DNA of 64,000 bases from assembly GCF_028609885.1 (NCBI RefSeq), contig NZ_CP063195.1:1736001-1800000 (forward strand), written 5' to 3'. The number at the start of each line of letters is the position of its first letter. The stretch's first letter is position 1. The stretch is from Corynebacterium jeikeium (lineage in GTDB: Bacteria; Actinomycetota; Actinomycetes; Mycobacteriales; Mycobacteriaceae). Below, in pieces: positions 15,549 through 24,855 of the stretch. A program made the translations under genes and the position numbers. The notes beneath the pieces were generated by a model. It did not search any database and was not told the origin of the DNA. It saw only the letters and a list, made by a program, of their open reading frames with translations.

Positions 15549-16526
15549 TTATTTCTGGGTCCGCGGCGGACGCAGCTCGCGTGGCAGGGAGAAGATCAGA
15601 TCCTCTGTGGCGGTGGTGACTTCCTCCACCTCGCCGTAGCCCTTCTCCGCCAGCAGCTCCAGCACACCGCGAACGAGGATCTCCGGGACGGATGCGCCTG
15701 AGGTTACGCCGACGTGCGTCACGCCATCCAGCCAAGCGGGATCGACCTGCTCTGCGTAATCCACCAGATGGGCATCCTGCGTTCCGTGCTGCAGGGCTAC
15801 CTCCACCAGGCGCTTGGAGTTGGAGGAGTTCTGCGAACCAACCACGATCATGAGCTCCACCTTCGGAGCGATGGCCTTGACCGCGACCTGACGGTTCTGA
15901 GTGGCGTAGCAGATGTCATCGGACGGCGGATCTTGGATGTGCGGGAACTTCTCGCGCAGCAGTTTCACGGTTGTCATAGTTTCGTCCACGCTCAGGGTGG
16001 TCTGGGACAGCCACACCAGCTTCGTATCCTCCGGGAAGTCCAGCGCATTCACGTCGTCCTCGCCGTCGACCAGGTGGACGACATCCGGGGCCTCACCCGC
16101 GGTGCCCTCGACCTCTTCGTGGCCGTGGTGGCCGATCAGAATGATCTGGTATCCCTGCTTAGCGAAGCGCGTGACCTCGTGGTGGACCTTGGTGACGAGC
16201 GGGCACGTGGCGTCAAAAGTCTTCAACTCGAGCTGGCGTGCCTCCTCGTGCACGGCGGGCGATACACCGTGCGCCGAGAACACCACATTGGAGCCACGAG
16301 GAATCTCCGAGGTCTCGTCGACGAAGATCACGCCGCGATCCTCGAAAGTCTTCACAACGTGCTTGTTGTGCACAATTTCCTTACGCACGTACAGCGGCGC
16401 ACCGTGCTTTTCCAAAGCCTTCTCGACGGACTCGACGGCACGATCGACTCCGGCGCAATAACCGCGCGGAGCAGCTAGATAAACCTTCTTCGTGTCGGCA
16501 GTTGCCTCGGTAGTTGGGGTAGTCAT
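15549..16526 (-). CDS. ispH: 4-hydroxy-3-methylbut-2-enyl diphosphate reductase
   Basis: This 325-residue enzyme catalyses the last step of the MEP isoprenoid pathway, making IPP and DMAPP. The three [Fe-S] ligand cysteines lie in [17 protein letters not shown] and [11 protein letters not shown]. The substrate-binding signatures SAHGVSP and [10 protein letters not shown] are also present. The ATG at 16526 gives the usual N-terminus (MTTPTTEAT); the in-frame extension to 16574 is rejected. It is divergent from xseA, and the two start regions share about 120 bases. Confidence 0.96.
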   Translation of the reverse strand: MTTPTTEATADTKKVYLAAPRGYCAGVDRAVESVEKALEKHGAPLYVRKEIVHNKHVVKTFEDRGVIFVDETSEIPRGSNVVFSAHGVSPAVHEEARQLELKTFDATCPLVTKVHHEVTRFAKQGYQIILIGHHGHEEVEGTAGEAPDVVHLVDGEDDVNALDFPEDTKLVWLSQTTLSVDETMTTVKLLREKFPHIQDPPSDDICYATQNRQVAVKAIAPKVELMIVVGSQNSSNSKRLVEVALQHGTQDAHLVDYAEQVDPAWLDGVTHVGVTSGASVPEILVRGVLELLAEKGYGEVEEVTTATEDLIFSLPRELRPPRTQK

Positions 16527-16644
16527 GTGCCCCATCGTAATGGAAGTACCTGACAGTGCCCATCCCCTGCCCATCCGCTGCCTTTGTACTGCTCATCCAC
16601 TGGTCATCAACTGGTGTCCGAGCCGTCATTTAGAATGCATAACC

Positions 16645-17964
16645 ATGAGTGTTCCAAACTCCCCTGAAGCCCCGTGGGCGGTCGGGCAGCTAAACGACCA
16701 GGTGAAGAACTGGATCCAAAGGTTGGGGTTCATCTGGGTAGAAGGCCAGGTCACGCAGGTAAACATGAAGAGCACCTGGCGGTTTTCCTACATCACTCTG
16801 CGCGACGTGAACCTGGAAGCTTCGGTCTCCCTGACCGTGGAGACGAGCGCGCTGAAGAACCTGGCCACTCCGGTGAAAGACGGCGACCGCATTGTCGTGC
16901 ACGGCAAGCCGTCGTTCTATTCCAAGCGCGGCAGCTTTTCCCTGTGGGTCACGGAAATCCGACAGGTCGGTATCGGCCAGCTGCTCGCGCAGATCGAACA
17001 GCTGAAGAAGGCCATGTTCGCCGAGGGACTTTTCGATCCCCGCTTGAAGGCCACCCTGCCCTTCCTGCCCACCACCGTGGGTTTGATTACCGGTCGTGGT
17101 TCGGCGGCGGAGCGGGACGTGATGGAGGTGGCCAAGCGCCGCTGGCTCGCAGTGCGCTTTCGGGTGATTAACACAGCAGTCCAAGGCCCGAAGACGGTTC
17201 CGCAGGTCGTCGATGCTCTACACGAGCTGGAGCAGGACCCGGCGGTCGACGTAATCATCGTCGCCCGTGGCGGTGGCTCTGTGGAAGATCTGCTGCCGTT
17301 TTCCGAAGAAGCACTGGTTCGCGAGGTATCCCGCCTCCGCACCCCGGTGGTTTCGGCCATCGGGCACGAGCCGGACAATCCCCTGCTGGACTACGTGGCC
17401 GACGTCCGCGCGGCCACTCCCACAGATGCGGCCAAGACAGTGGTCCCGGATGTGGTTCAGGAGCTGCGAATCATCAGCGAAGCACGCCAGCGCGGCGCCG
17501 GTGCCCTGCGTAACTGGGTCTCACACGAGCGTAAGGGGCTGGCGCAGATCCGCACCCGGCCCGTGATGGCGGACCCCAGCCTGCCAGTCACCCGTCAGAA
17601 AGACATCATCGCGGAGGCTCTGCAGCGCAAGGATCGCGCGCTCGGCGTGCATGTCCGTTCGCTGCGTTCCTCCATCGAATCGCTGAAGGCGCAGGTCAAT
17701 GCCCTGGGGCCGTCCCAGACCCTTGCGCGTGGCTATTCCATCGTGCAGGTCATTCCGCGTGACAAATCTGGAGCCCAGGTGGTCACCACGGTGGATCAGG
17801 TTGATCCCGGTTCACAGCTGCGCATCCGGGTCCCTGACGGATCCATCACGGCCGCGGCGATGGGTGTACAGGCGGCGCCTGGGGGCGTCATGAATAGAAA
17901 CAGCAACACCACAGACAGTACCGGCAGCACAGACAGCACCGAGAACAGCACAGGAGAGGCTTAA
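16645..17964 (+). CDS. xseA: Exodeoxyribonuclease VII large subunit
   Basis: This 439-residue protein has an N-terminal OB-fold (about residues 15-105, containing [10 protein letters not shown]) and the catalytic domain with [28 protein letters not shown] and [17 protein letters not shown]. ExoVII degrades single-stranded DNA from both ends and is a complex with XseB, encoded five bases downstream. The last ~25 residues are an unusual Asn/Thr/Ser-rich tail. The ATG at 16645 follows a TAGAAT-like -10 at short distance, so the mRNA may have a very short leader. Confidence 0.95.
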   Translation: MSVPNSPEAPWAVGQLNDQVKNWIQRLGFIWVEGQVTQVNMKSTWRFSYITLRDVNLEASVSLTVETSALKNLATPVKDGDRIVVHGKPSFYSKRGSFSLWVTEIRQVGIGQLLAQIEQLKKAMFAEGLFDPRLKATLPFLPTTVGLITGRGSAAERDVMEVAKRRWLAVRFRVINTAVQGPKTVPQVVDALHELEQDPAVDVIIVARGGGSVEDLLPFSEEALVREVSRLRTPVVSAIGHEPDNPLLDYVADVRAATPTDAAKTVVPDVVQELRIISEARQRGAGALRNWVSHERKGLAQIRTRPVMADPSLPVTRQKDIIAEALQRKDRALGVHVRSLRSSIESLKAQVNALGPSQTLARGYSIVQVIPRDKSGAQVVTTVDQVDPGSQLRIRVPDGSITAAAMGVQAAPGGVMNRNSNTTDSTGSTDSTENSTGEA

Positions 17965-17968
17965 GACG

Positions 17969-18256
17969 ATGGCGAACAACACCAGCAACGGCACCAACAA
18001 CACCGAAAACGGCGAGCAGCAGAAGTTTCGCCCACTCGACCAGCTGAGCTACGAGCAGGCACGCGATGAACTGGTGGAGGTTGTGAAGATCCTCGAGCTC
18101 GGGCAGATGAGCCTCGACGAGTCGCTGAACTACTGGGAACGCGGCGAGGAGCTGGCCGCATACTGTGAGGACTACCTCAATGGCGCATCCAAGCGCATCG
18201 AGCAAGCGCTACAGCAGCGCGAAGCACGCAACGCCGAGGCGCAGGGCGAAAGCTAG
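17969..18256 (+). CDS. xseB: Exodeoxyribonuclease VII small subunit
   Basis: This 95-residue helical protein starts four bases after the xseA stop. The conserved core [36 protein letters not shown] is the XseB signature of two helices that bind the large subunit. The N-terminal Asn/Thr-rich stretch resembles the tail of XseA and may be an unstructured extension. The overall length is slightly above the family's 60-80 residues because of it. Confidence 0.94.
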   Translation: MANNTSNGTNNTENGEQQKFRPLDQLSYEQARDELVEVVKILELGQMSLDESLNYWERGEELAAYCEDYLNGASKRIEQALQQREARNAEAQGES

Positions 18257-18269
18257 CTAGCGCCTGGGG

Positions 18270-18908
18270 CTAGTTAGCTGTTTCGGCGCTACTGGGCTCG
18301 GCAGCCGCTCCCGCAGCATCGGGACTGTCGGAAACGTCGGTGACGTCAATTGGCTGCGTCGCAGCAATCTTCTCTGCGGCAGTGCGAGTCTGCTCGTGGG
18401 AGGCCATCGCCTCTATAGCCAAGCGCACATCCCCCAGGTCAGCGACCCACAGCGGGCGGGCGTCGTCTCCGGTGAAGATGTGCCACTCGACGTCCCCCGT
18501 GGTCTCCGTTCCAGTCTCTTCCCGCACGGAATCATCAGGCTGAGAAGCAGCCTTAAAGTCGGCACCGGTTTGGGTCAAGGAAATGTAGTTCTCCCCGTTA
18601 ATAACCCAACCGACCAGGCTCGACGGCTCGCCGCCGACCATCACACGACGGGCGGAGTTGGCCACCCAGCCTTCCGGCATCTCCGGATTACGGATCGGGA
18701 AGTCGAAGGTCCGGGCATCCATCTGCAGCACAGTATCCTTGTCGACCTCCTGCACAGGACCCGAGCGATCAGCCTCTCCAGGGTTATAGGAGCACAGGCC
18801 CGTAAACCCGACCGTCAGGAACATGGCAACCAACAGCACCACCAGGGAAAGCACAATGTCCTTGGTGGATTGAAACGCACGGGGTTTTTGAATCTGCACG
18901 CCCGCCAT
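18270..18908 (-). CDS. DUF4245 membrane-anchored protein
   Basis: This 212-residue protein has one N-terminal membrane helix (about residues 19-39, IVLSLVVLLVAMFLTVGFTG) and an extracytoplasmic domain containing WVANSARR and the final LGDVRLAIEAMA stretch of DUF4245. It ends in an Ala/Ser-rich tail. The gene sits between xseB (convergent) and glpX (divergent), the conserved actinobacterial location. No biochemical function is established. Confidence 0.85.
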   Translation of the reverse strand: MAGVQIQKPRAFQSTKDIVLSLVVLLVAMFLTVGFTGLCSYNPGEADRSGPVQEVDKDTVLQMDARTFDFPIRNPEMPEGWVANSARRVMVGGEPSSLVGWVINGENYISLTQTGADFKAASQPDDSVREETGTETTGDVEWHIFTGDDARPLWVADLGDVRLAIEAMASHEQTRTAAEKIAATQPIDVTDVSDSPDAAGAAAEPSSAETAN

Positions 18909-19077
18909 TATCGCATTGCCTCCGCTGGCCTGGCCAAATCAACCCTAGGTAAGGCTGGACGGCAAAAGATAGGGCAAAGCATGAAACAACGCCCGGGGTA
19001 AATGAGGCACAATGGAAGAAGAGTGGAAACAATTACCTATCAGCCACCAATCAGCAACAGAAAAGAGCTTGAAGATC

Positions 19078-20109
19078 ATGTCTACTGAGCACATCCCTGC
19101 TGTCTCCCCCAACCCGGAGGCTCCGGATCGCAACCTGGCGATGGAGCTGGTCCGCGTGACCGAAGCCGCCGCCCTCGCCTCCGGCAAGTGGGTTGGCCGT
19201 GGACAGAAAGAATCCGGTGACGGCGCAGCCGTGGATGCGATGCGCCAAATGATCAACTCCGTGGAAATGGACGGCGTTGTCGTGATCGGCGAGGGCGAGA
19301 AGGACGAAGCCCCCATGCTGTTCAACGGCGAGCAGGTCGGCACCGGCAACGGCCCGGCAGTGGACATCGCCGTCGACCCGGTCGACGGCACCACCCTGAT
19401 GGCCGAAGGCCGCCCGAACGCCATCTCCGTGATCGCCGCCGCCGAGCGCGGATCCATGTACGACCCGTCTGCTGTGTTCTACATGAAGAAGATCGCCGTT
19501 GGCCCGGAGGCCGTGGGCAAGGTGGACATCGACGCTCCGGTCGCTGACAACATCAACGCCGTGGCCAAGGCCAAGGGCACTGTCCCGGGCGACATCACCG
19601 TCGTCGTGCTGGACCGCCCACGCCACGAGGATCTGATCCGCGAGATCCGCGAGGCCGGCGCGAAGGTCCGCCTGATTGGCGACGGCGACGTTGCAGGTGC
19701 CGTGGCAACCGCCCAGGACACCGCCACCAACTCCGTGGACATCATGATGGGCATCGGCGGCACCCCGGAGGGCGTTATCGCCGCCGCCGCCATGAAGTGC
19801 ATGGGCGGCGAGATCCAGGGCAAGCTGTGGCCGAAGGACGAGGCTGAACGCCAGAAGGCCCTGGACGCAGGCCACGACCTCGACCGCGTGCTGACCACCA
19901 ACGACCTGGTGAACTCCGAGCACTGCTACTTCGTCGCCACCGGCGTGACCAACGGCGACATGGTGCGCGGTGTCTCCTACCACCAGAACTCCGCCACCAC
20001 CCGTTCCCTGGTCATGCGCTCTCGCTCCGGCACGATCCGCTTCATCGAGTCGCAGCACCAGCTGGCGAAGCTGCAGTCCTACTCCGTGCTGGATTACACC
20101 CGTAACTAG
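19078..20109 (+). CDS. glpX: Fructose-1,6-bisphosphatase, class II
   Basis: This 343-residue enzyme dephosphorylates fructose-1,6-bisphosphate in gluconeogenesis. Class II motifs are [11 protein letters not shown] and [16 protein letters not shown] for metal and phosphate binding, and [21 protein letters not shown] further on. The ATG at 19078 gives the usual N-terminus; the frame extends to 19012 without support. It is divergent from the DUF4245 gene. It is probably the only FBPase of the organism, as in C. glutamicum. Confidence 0.96.
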   Translation: MSTEHIPAVSPNPEAPDRNLAMELVRVTEAAALASGKWVGRGQKESGDGAAVDAMRQMINSVEMDGVVVIGEGEKDEAPMLFNGEQVGTGNGPAVDIAVDPVDGTTLMAEGRPNAISVIAAAERGSMYDPSAVFYMKKIAVGPEAVGKVDIDAPVADNINAVAKAKGTVPGDITVVVLDRPRHEDLIREIREAGAKVRLIGDGDVAGAVATAQDTATNSVDIMMGIGGTPEGVIAAAAMKCMGGEIQGKLWPKDEAERQKALDAGHDLDRVLTTNDLVNSEHCYFVATGVTNGDMVRGVSYHQNSATTRSLVMRSRSGTIRFIESQHQLAKLQSYSVLDYTRN

Positions 20110-20285
20110 CCCTTTTTATGACGCCCCCACGCCGCCGCCGTACAGCAGGCCTTTTAGGTAGATTGGGCGGTGTCCGTGCGGGGCACGAAAGACTATCCGC
20201 TTTCCCACGGTTCCCGGTTTTGAGCCCTTTGGTGGGTTCGAAGCGGGAGGCGTCAAAAACCTAAGAAGATAAAGGTGATGAAAGA

Positions 20286-21689
20286 ATGACCGAGCAAGAA
20301 TTCCGCATTGAACACGACACGATGGGCGAGGTTAAGGTTCCCGCCAAGGCTCTGTGGCGTGCGCAGACGCAGCGCGCGGTGGAGAACTTCCCGATCTCCG
20401 ATCGCCCGCTGGAGTCCGCCCAGATCCGCGCGATGGGTCTTTTGAAGGCGGCCTGTGCACAGGTGAACAAGGACCGTGGCCTGCTGACCGACGAGCAGGC
20501 GGATGCCATTATCTCCGCTGCGAAGGAAATCGCTGACGGCAAGCACGACGCTGAGTTCCCGATCGACGTGTTCCAGACCGGCTCCGGCACCTCTTCCAAC
20601 ATGAACACCAACGAGGTCATCGCCTCCATCGCCAAGAACAATGGCGTGGAGATCCACCCGAATGACCACGTGAACATGGGGCAGTCCTCCAACGACACGT
20701 TCCCGACCGCTACCCACGTGGCCGCCACCCAGGCTGCTGTCAATGACCTGATTCCGGGTCTGAAGGTTCTGCAGGAATCCCTGGCTAAGAAGGCCAAGGA
20801 GTGGGAGACGGTTGTTAAGTCCGGCCGCACCCACCTGATGGATGCCGTCCCAGTGACCCTGGGCCAGGAGTTCTCCGGCTACGCCCGCCAGATCGAGGCA
20901 GGCATCGAGCGCGTTGAGGCCACCCTGCCCCGCCTGGGTGAGCTGCCGATCGGTGGCACTGCAGTCGGCACCGGCCTGAACACTCCGGCTGACTTCGGCG
21001 CGAACGTTACCGCCGAGCTGGTGAAGCTGACCGGCGTGGAGCAGCTGCGCGAGGCTGAGAACCACTTTGAGGCACAAGCCAACCGCGATGGCCTGGTTGA
21101 GTTCTCCGGTGCTATGCGCACCATCGCTGTCTCCCTGAACAAGATTGCCAACGACATCCGCTGGATGGGCTCCGGCCCGCTGACCGGTCTGGGCGAGATC
21201 CACCTGCCGGACCTGCAGCCGGGCTCTTCCATCATGCCGGGCAAGGTCAACCCGGTTCTGTGTGAGACCGCAACCCAGGTTGCTGCACAGGTCATCGGTA
21301 ACGACGCTGCCGTTGCCTTCGGCGGTTCCCAGGGTGCGTTCGAGCTGAATGTGTTCATCCCGATGATGGCCCGCAACGTGCTGGAGTCTGCGAAGCTGCT
21401 GGCCAACACTGCCCGCGTATTCGCGGAGAAGCTGGTCGACGGCATTGAGCCGAACGAGGAGCGTATGCGCACTCTGGCTGAGTCCTCCCCGTCCATCGTT
21501 ACCCCGCTGAACTCTGCCATTGGCTACGAGGCTGCTGCGAAGGTTGCTAAGACTGCTCTCAAGGAGGGCAAGACCATCCGCCAGACAGTTATCGACCTGG
21601 GCTTTGTCGACGGTGAAAAGCTGACCGAGGAGGAGCTGGATAAGCGCCTCGACGTCCTGGCTATGGCAAACACCGACCGCGACAAGTAG
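20286..21689 (+). CDS. fumC: Fumarate hydratase, class II
   Basis: This 467-residue fumarase interconverts fumarate and L-malate in the TCA cycle. It shows the family signature [11 protein letters not shown] (about residue 315), the SSNDTFPTA substrate motif, and [14 protein letters not shown] near residue 100. Length is typical of FumC. A short spacer containing a GGCGTCAAAAA motif separates it from glpX, and a repeat-rich region follows the stop. Confidence 0.96.
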   Translation: MTEQEFRIEHDTMGEVKVPAKALWRAQTQRAVENFPISDRPLESAQIRAMGLLKAACAQVNKDRGLLTDEQADAIISAAKEIADGKHDAEFPIDVFQTGSGTSSNMNTNEVIASIAKNNGVEIHPNDHVNMGQSSNDTFPTATHVAATQAAVNDLIPGLKVLQESLAKKAKEWETVVKSGRTHLMDAVPVTLGQEFSGYARQIEAGIERVEATLPRLGELPIGGTAVGTGLNTPADFGANVTAELVKLTGVEQLREAENHFEAQANRDGLVEFSGAMRTIAVSLNKIANDIRWMGSGPLTGLGEIHLPDLQPGSSIMPGKVNPVLCETATQVAAQVIGNDAAVAFGGSQGAFELNVFIPMMARNVLESAKLLANTARVFAEKLVDGIEPNEERMRTLAESSPSIVTPLNSAIGYEAAAKVAKTALKEGKTIRQTVIDLGFVDGEKLTEEELDKRLDVLAMANTDRDK

Positions 21690-21724
21690 GCGAAAGCTAA
21701 CTACTGACGCTGTTTTGTGGCCAG

Positions 21725-21784
21725 CTGGCTGGCTGGTCGGCAAGCTGACTGGCTGGTTGGCACGCTGGCCAGTTGGCCGGCACA
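21725..21784 (+). repeat. Minisatellite, three 20-bp units
   Basis: Three imperfect 20-base units follow one another at 21725, 21745 and 21765, each of the form CTGRCTGGYTGGTYGGCAMG. They lie just after the fumC stop. No ORF or RNA is supported. Confidence 0.7.
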
Positions 21785-21808
21785 CTGACAGGGCCGCACT
21801 TGCCGGGG

Positions 21809-21860
21809 CATCCTGGCTGGTCATCCTGGATGGTCATCCTAGCTGGCCATCCTGGATGGC
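21809..21860 (+). repeat. Minisatellite, four 13-bp units
   Basis: Four direct 13-base units (CATCCTGGCTGGT and variants such as CATCCTGGATGGT) run head to tail. Together with the 20-base units to the left this makes about 135 bases of tandem repeat downstream of fumC, a likely length-variable locus. Confidence 0.75.
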
Positions 21861-22030
21861 CCGCAAGCTGGGTCGACTCACCCGCTGTTGTTTTCCGAAG
21901 GCACTAGTAGGCATTAGCGCTACTAGTAGGCACTAGCCACCACCTTTGGAGGAGTGACGGCGGGTTTTCTATTTGTCATGCATCTGACCCCTGTCCCTCT
22001 GGCCCTCTCGCCACCGCCGAAGGGGCGAAA

Positions 22031-22150
22031 TGTCGCTAGACCGAGAATATGCACTGCGCCTCGGCCGACTTCACACAATCACAACGCGCTGAACTGGGAT
22101 TTTACTTTACTGGAACCTGATCCCATTAACGGACTCTCGTTCTAGCGACA
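22031..22150. repeat. 120-bp inverted-repeat element, family B
   Basis: The element begins TGTCGCTAGACCGAGAAT and ends, read inward on the other strand, TGTCGCTAGAACGAGAG. Outer edges are exactly 120 bases apart. Read on the minus strand, CCAGTTCA starts at element position 54, a 6/8 match to the GCAGGTCA found at the same place in three other elements of the window. The interior is otherwise dissimilar to the others. There is no ORF and no target duplication that I can see. Confidence 0.6.
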
Positions 22151-22257
22151 TTCAGCCTCTCCAGCACCGACCAATACCCACTATTTGCCACTACACCGCC
22201 AACCAACCACTATCCTTCAAAAGCTATTGGTCACACCAGCACCACACGTTTCATAAA

Positions 22258-22408
22258 TGTCGGAAAAGTTGCAAAACACCTCCTCGCCAAAATTGGCACC
22301 TTCCACAACACCCCCGTGACCTGCATTTTTACACTATTGAAAATCTACTCCGACAAGGTTGTGCAACTTTTCCGACAATCGACCCTCTGGAATGCAACTT
22401 TTCCGACA
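22258..22408. repeat. 120-bp inverted-repeat element, family A, with one extra arm
   Basis: A left arm TGTCGGAAAAGTTGCA (22258-22273) faces a right arm TGCAACTTTTCCGACA (22362-22377), 120 bases edge to edge. A second right arm follows at 22393-22408, exactly 31 bases on. Read on the minus strand, GCAGGTCA begins at element position 54. An IS256-family element is inserted 64 bases further right. Confidence 0.65.
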
Positions 22409-22471
22409 CTTAACCACCGGCGAACCGAAACACACTGGCCCGCCACCTGAGTTACGCAGCACCCCCAACTG

Positions 22472-23893
22472 GGTCAAGTCCGGTGTAGTGGTGTAGCCGT
22501 TTGTGCTTTCGGCTCGATATGAAGTTCGGGGCTTGGTTAGGCGGTTAGCTGGTGGTGGTCGTCACGATGTTCTCCTGGGTGGTGCATGAGGTGCTTGGTG
22601 TGTTCGAGTGCGGTCAGTGACATGTAGCGTTTTTGTTGGATCCAATCGTCGTGTTGCTCGGCTAGGACCGCACCGACAAGCCGGATGATGGATTCACGGT
22701 TTGGGAAAATGCCGACGACGTCGGTGCGCCGGCGGATCTCTCGGTTTAACCGTTCTGTGGGGTTGTTTGACCACACCTTCGTCCAGACTGGTTTCGGCAC
22801 TGCGGTAAACGCCAGTACTTCATCGAGTGATTCCTCCAAATACGCCGCGACGTGAGGGAATTTCGGCTCCAGTAGGTCGACAACTTCGCGGGCTTGAGCC
22901 CAAGTGGATGTGGCGTCAGGTTGCTGGAAGATTGTCTGGAACATCGCAGAGACCATCGGCCATTGTGTTTTCGGGACCTTTTCGTAGAGGTTCTTCGCGA
23001 AATGGGTGCGGCACCGCTGCCACGACGCATTGGGCAGCACTTCGGAAATGGCGTGCTGGATGCCTTCGTGGGCATCACTGGTGATAAGGAATACCCCAGT
23101 AAGTCCGCGGGCTTTTAAGTCCTGGAAGAAGCCTTTCCACGACGCGTTGGATTCCGCGGTGGCGACGTGCATGCCGAGCATTTCGCGATACCCGTCGGCG
23201 TTGACTCCGGTGGCAAGCAGCACTGAGCATTTGACCACCCGGCCGCCTTCACGGACTTTGATCGTGAGCGCATCGCACGATAAAAAGGCGTACCCGCCGG
23301 GGTCTAGTGGGCGGTTTTTGAAGTCTGCGACCATGTCGTCGAGTTCTTCTGACATGCGTGAGACTTGCGATTTCGACATGCTGGAAATCCCAAGTGTAGC
23401 CACCAGATCATTCATCCTGCGGGTGGAAACCCCCTTAAGGTAGCACGTGGCGATCACAGTCGATAAGGCTCGTTCTGCTCGTGAGCGGCGCTCTAACAGC
23501 CAGTCTGGGAAGAACGCGCCGTGGCGCAGTTTCGGCACCGCCACGTCGATCGTGCCGACACGGGTGTCAAGGTCGCGGTGGCGATACCCGTTGCGGTGGT
23601 TGACCCGCTCGGTGGATACAACCCCGTATTCGGCGCCGCAGACGGTGTCAGCCTGGGCGGAGAGGATCTGGTTGATAAACCCTTGCAGCATCTGGCGCAT
23701 CAAATCCGGAGACGCTTGGGCCAGCAAATCATCCAGATAGGTTGTCGGGTCGATAGAATACGGTGCAGCGGTCATCGTCATAGGCCTTTCGGTGAGATGT
23801 GGTAGTTGAGTTGAAAGGCTAACTGGCGGTGGCCGCCCACTACTTTCCGGGATCCACCATCAGCAAGCGTTACACCACACTAAGGGACGCAAC
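22472..23893 (-). mobile_element. IS256-family insertion sequence
   Basis: A single transposase gene fills the element. Flanking DNA carries the direct repeat CCCCCAACTG at 22462-22471 and 23894-23903, which I take as the target duplication. Inside it the ends share an imperfect inverted repeat, GTCC-N6-GTGGTGTA on each side. The total length of about 1.42 kb is normal for the family. Both ends look complete, so the element may be active. Confidence 0.8.
22537..23781 (-). CDS. IS256-family (mutator-type) transposase
   Basis: This 414-residue transposase contains the Transposase_mut domain: an N-terminal zinc-like/helix region, FLSCDALTIKVREG with the first catalytic Asp, ITSDAHEGIQHAISEVLPNASWQRCRTHFAKNL with the second Asp and the C/H motif, and NNPTERLNREIRRRTDVVGIFPNRESIIRLVGAVL carrying the catalytic Glu. 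No frameshift or internal stop is present, so it should be functional. The last residues are His-rich (EHRDDHHQL). Confidence 0.95.
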   Translation of the reverse strand: MTMTAAPYSIDPTTYLDDLLAQASPDLMRQMLQGFINQILSAQADTVCGAEYGVVSTERVNHRNGYRHRDLDTRVGTIDVAVPKLRHGAFFPDWLLERRSRAERALSTVIATCYLKGVSTRRMNDLVATLGISSMSKSQVSRMSEELDDMVADFKNRPLDPGGYAFLSCDALTIKVREGGRVVKCSVLLATGVNADGYREMLGMHVATAESNASWKGFFQDLKARGLTGVFLITSDAHEGIQHAISEVLPNASWQRCRTHFAKNLYEKVPKTQWPMVSAMFQTIFQQPDATSTWAQAREVVDLLEPKFPHVAAYLEESLDEVLAFTAVPKPVWTKVWSNNPTERLNREIRRRTDVVGIFPNRESIIRLVGAVLAEQHDDWIQQKRYMSLTALEHTKHLMHHPGEHRDDHHQLTA

Positions 23894-24072
23894 CCCCCAA
23901 CTGCCACGCGAACTCCATCACTCCGCCACAGCGCACCCCCCCACAGCGCAAACTGCTAGCCACAGCACTCCACAGCGCAAACTGCTAGCCACAGCGCACC
24001 CCACAGCACCCCACAGCGCGAACCGTTACCCACGACACCCCCAGCAAGGCCGTATGAAAAATCACACAAACC
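23894..24072 (+). repeat. Intergenic stretch with 29-bp tandem repeat
   Basis: Two 29-base units starting CCACAGCGCAAACTGCTAG (23941-23969 and 23970-23998) are followed by shorter CCCCACAGC pieces. The stretch lies between the IS element and the TetR operator region. No gene is supported. Confidence 0.6.
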
Positions 24073-24106
24073 TTGCACTGGATACAACTTTGCACTGGGT
24101 GTAACT
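24073..24106 (+). promoter_or_regulatory. Tandem 17-bp repeat upstream of the tetR gene (operator candidate)
   Basis: TTGCACTGGATACAACT (24073-24089) is followed immediately by TTGCACTGGGTGTAACT (24090-24106), ending eight bases before the GTG start. Placement over the expected promoter suggests autoregulation by the TetR protein, possibly also control of the downstream efflux gene. TTGCAC could serve as -35 and TACAAC as -10. Confidence 0.55.
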
Positions 24107-24114
24107 TCGACTAG

Positions 24115-24855
24115 GTGACTAACTCAAACTGCTCAGATACCTCAGACCCCACATCCATGGGACTGCGCGAGCGCAAGCGCCTGGAGACCAGGCTACGAAT
24201 CGAGGACGAGGCCACCCGCCTCTTCCTCGATCGTTCCTTTGATGGAGTCACTTTGGAAGATGTCTGCGAAGCAGCAGGTATTAGCCGCCGTACCTTTTTC
24301 AACTACTTCTCTTCAAAGGAGCACGTTGCGGTCGGTAAACAACCCCCATTGCTCACCAAGGACGACTTCGACAAGCTCGAGAGCTTCTCCCCCGCACAGG
24401 GCAGCCTGCCTCAATACCTCTACGACATGCTGACCAAGAAGCGCATCGAGGAGGCCAAAAAATCGGACAATGCCAACCTCGATCCGGAACTTGCGGAGTC
24501 GATACGGTGGCGTCGATCCCAAATAATAGAGAGATTCCCCAGCCTGGCACTCTCGAAGCTCGTCAGCTACGAAAAGCTACGCAGCGACCTCGCCGAAGCG
24601 GTGTGCAAGAACCTCGAAAGCCATCCGGGCAACCGCAGCACCGACATGGAGGCGATGGAGGAAGCGCACCTCATCGTCACCGCGGCAACAACGGTGCAAT
24701 GGGCCGCAGCAACCTCAGCCGCACGGCGCGGCAGAACCCTGAACAGCACAAAGGACTTCGACATCGCGCTTGTCGGCCTGCAAAAGATCTTCAGTGCCAT
24801 CGAACCAGCCACCCCCGAGCCAACAGCAGAAACAACCAAGGAGAACCGCCCATGA
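24115..24855 (+). CDS. TetR-family transcriptional regulator of the adjacent MFS pump
   Basis: This 246-residue protein has the TetR helix-turn-helix (LRIEDEATRLFLDRSFDGVTLEDVCEAAGISRRTFFNYFSSKE) at about residues 25-70 and a helical ligand domain behind it. The GTG at 24115 is the first start after the repeat operator; ATG at 24157 is an alternative. Its stop overlaps the start of a drug-efflux MFS gene (ATGA), so the two form an operon. By the usual logic it represses the operon until a toxic ligand binds. Confidence 0.88.
   Translation: MTNSNCSDTSDPTSMGLRERKRLETRLRIEDEATRLFLDRSFDGVTLEDVCEAAGISRRTFFNYFSSKEHVAVGKQPPLLTKDDFDKLESFSPAQGSLPQYLYDMLTKKRIEEAKKSDNANLDPELAESIRWRRSQIIERFPSLALSKLVSYEKLRSDLAEAVCKNLESHPGNRSTDMEAMEEAHLIVTAATTVQWAAATSAARRGRTLNSTKDFDIALVGLQKIFSAIEPATPEPTAETTKENRP

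Noticed and set aside
18325..18340. Additional family A arm (TGTCGGAAA)
   Set aside because: It matches only nine bases, lies within coding sequence and has no partner at 120 bases.
19051..20058. 335-codon minus-strand open frame opposite glpX
   Set aside because: His/Gly/Val-rich antisense shadow of glpX.
20253..21824. 523-codon minus-strand open frame opposite fumC
   Set aside because: Shadow of a conserved enzyme gene. Low-complexity composition (Leu/Gly/Gln/Val) and no ribosome site.
22031..22150. Integron attC site
   Set aside because: One arm happens to contain a GTTRRRY-like hexamer, but other arms do not, and there is no integrase or cassette ORF.
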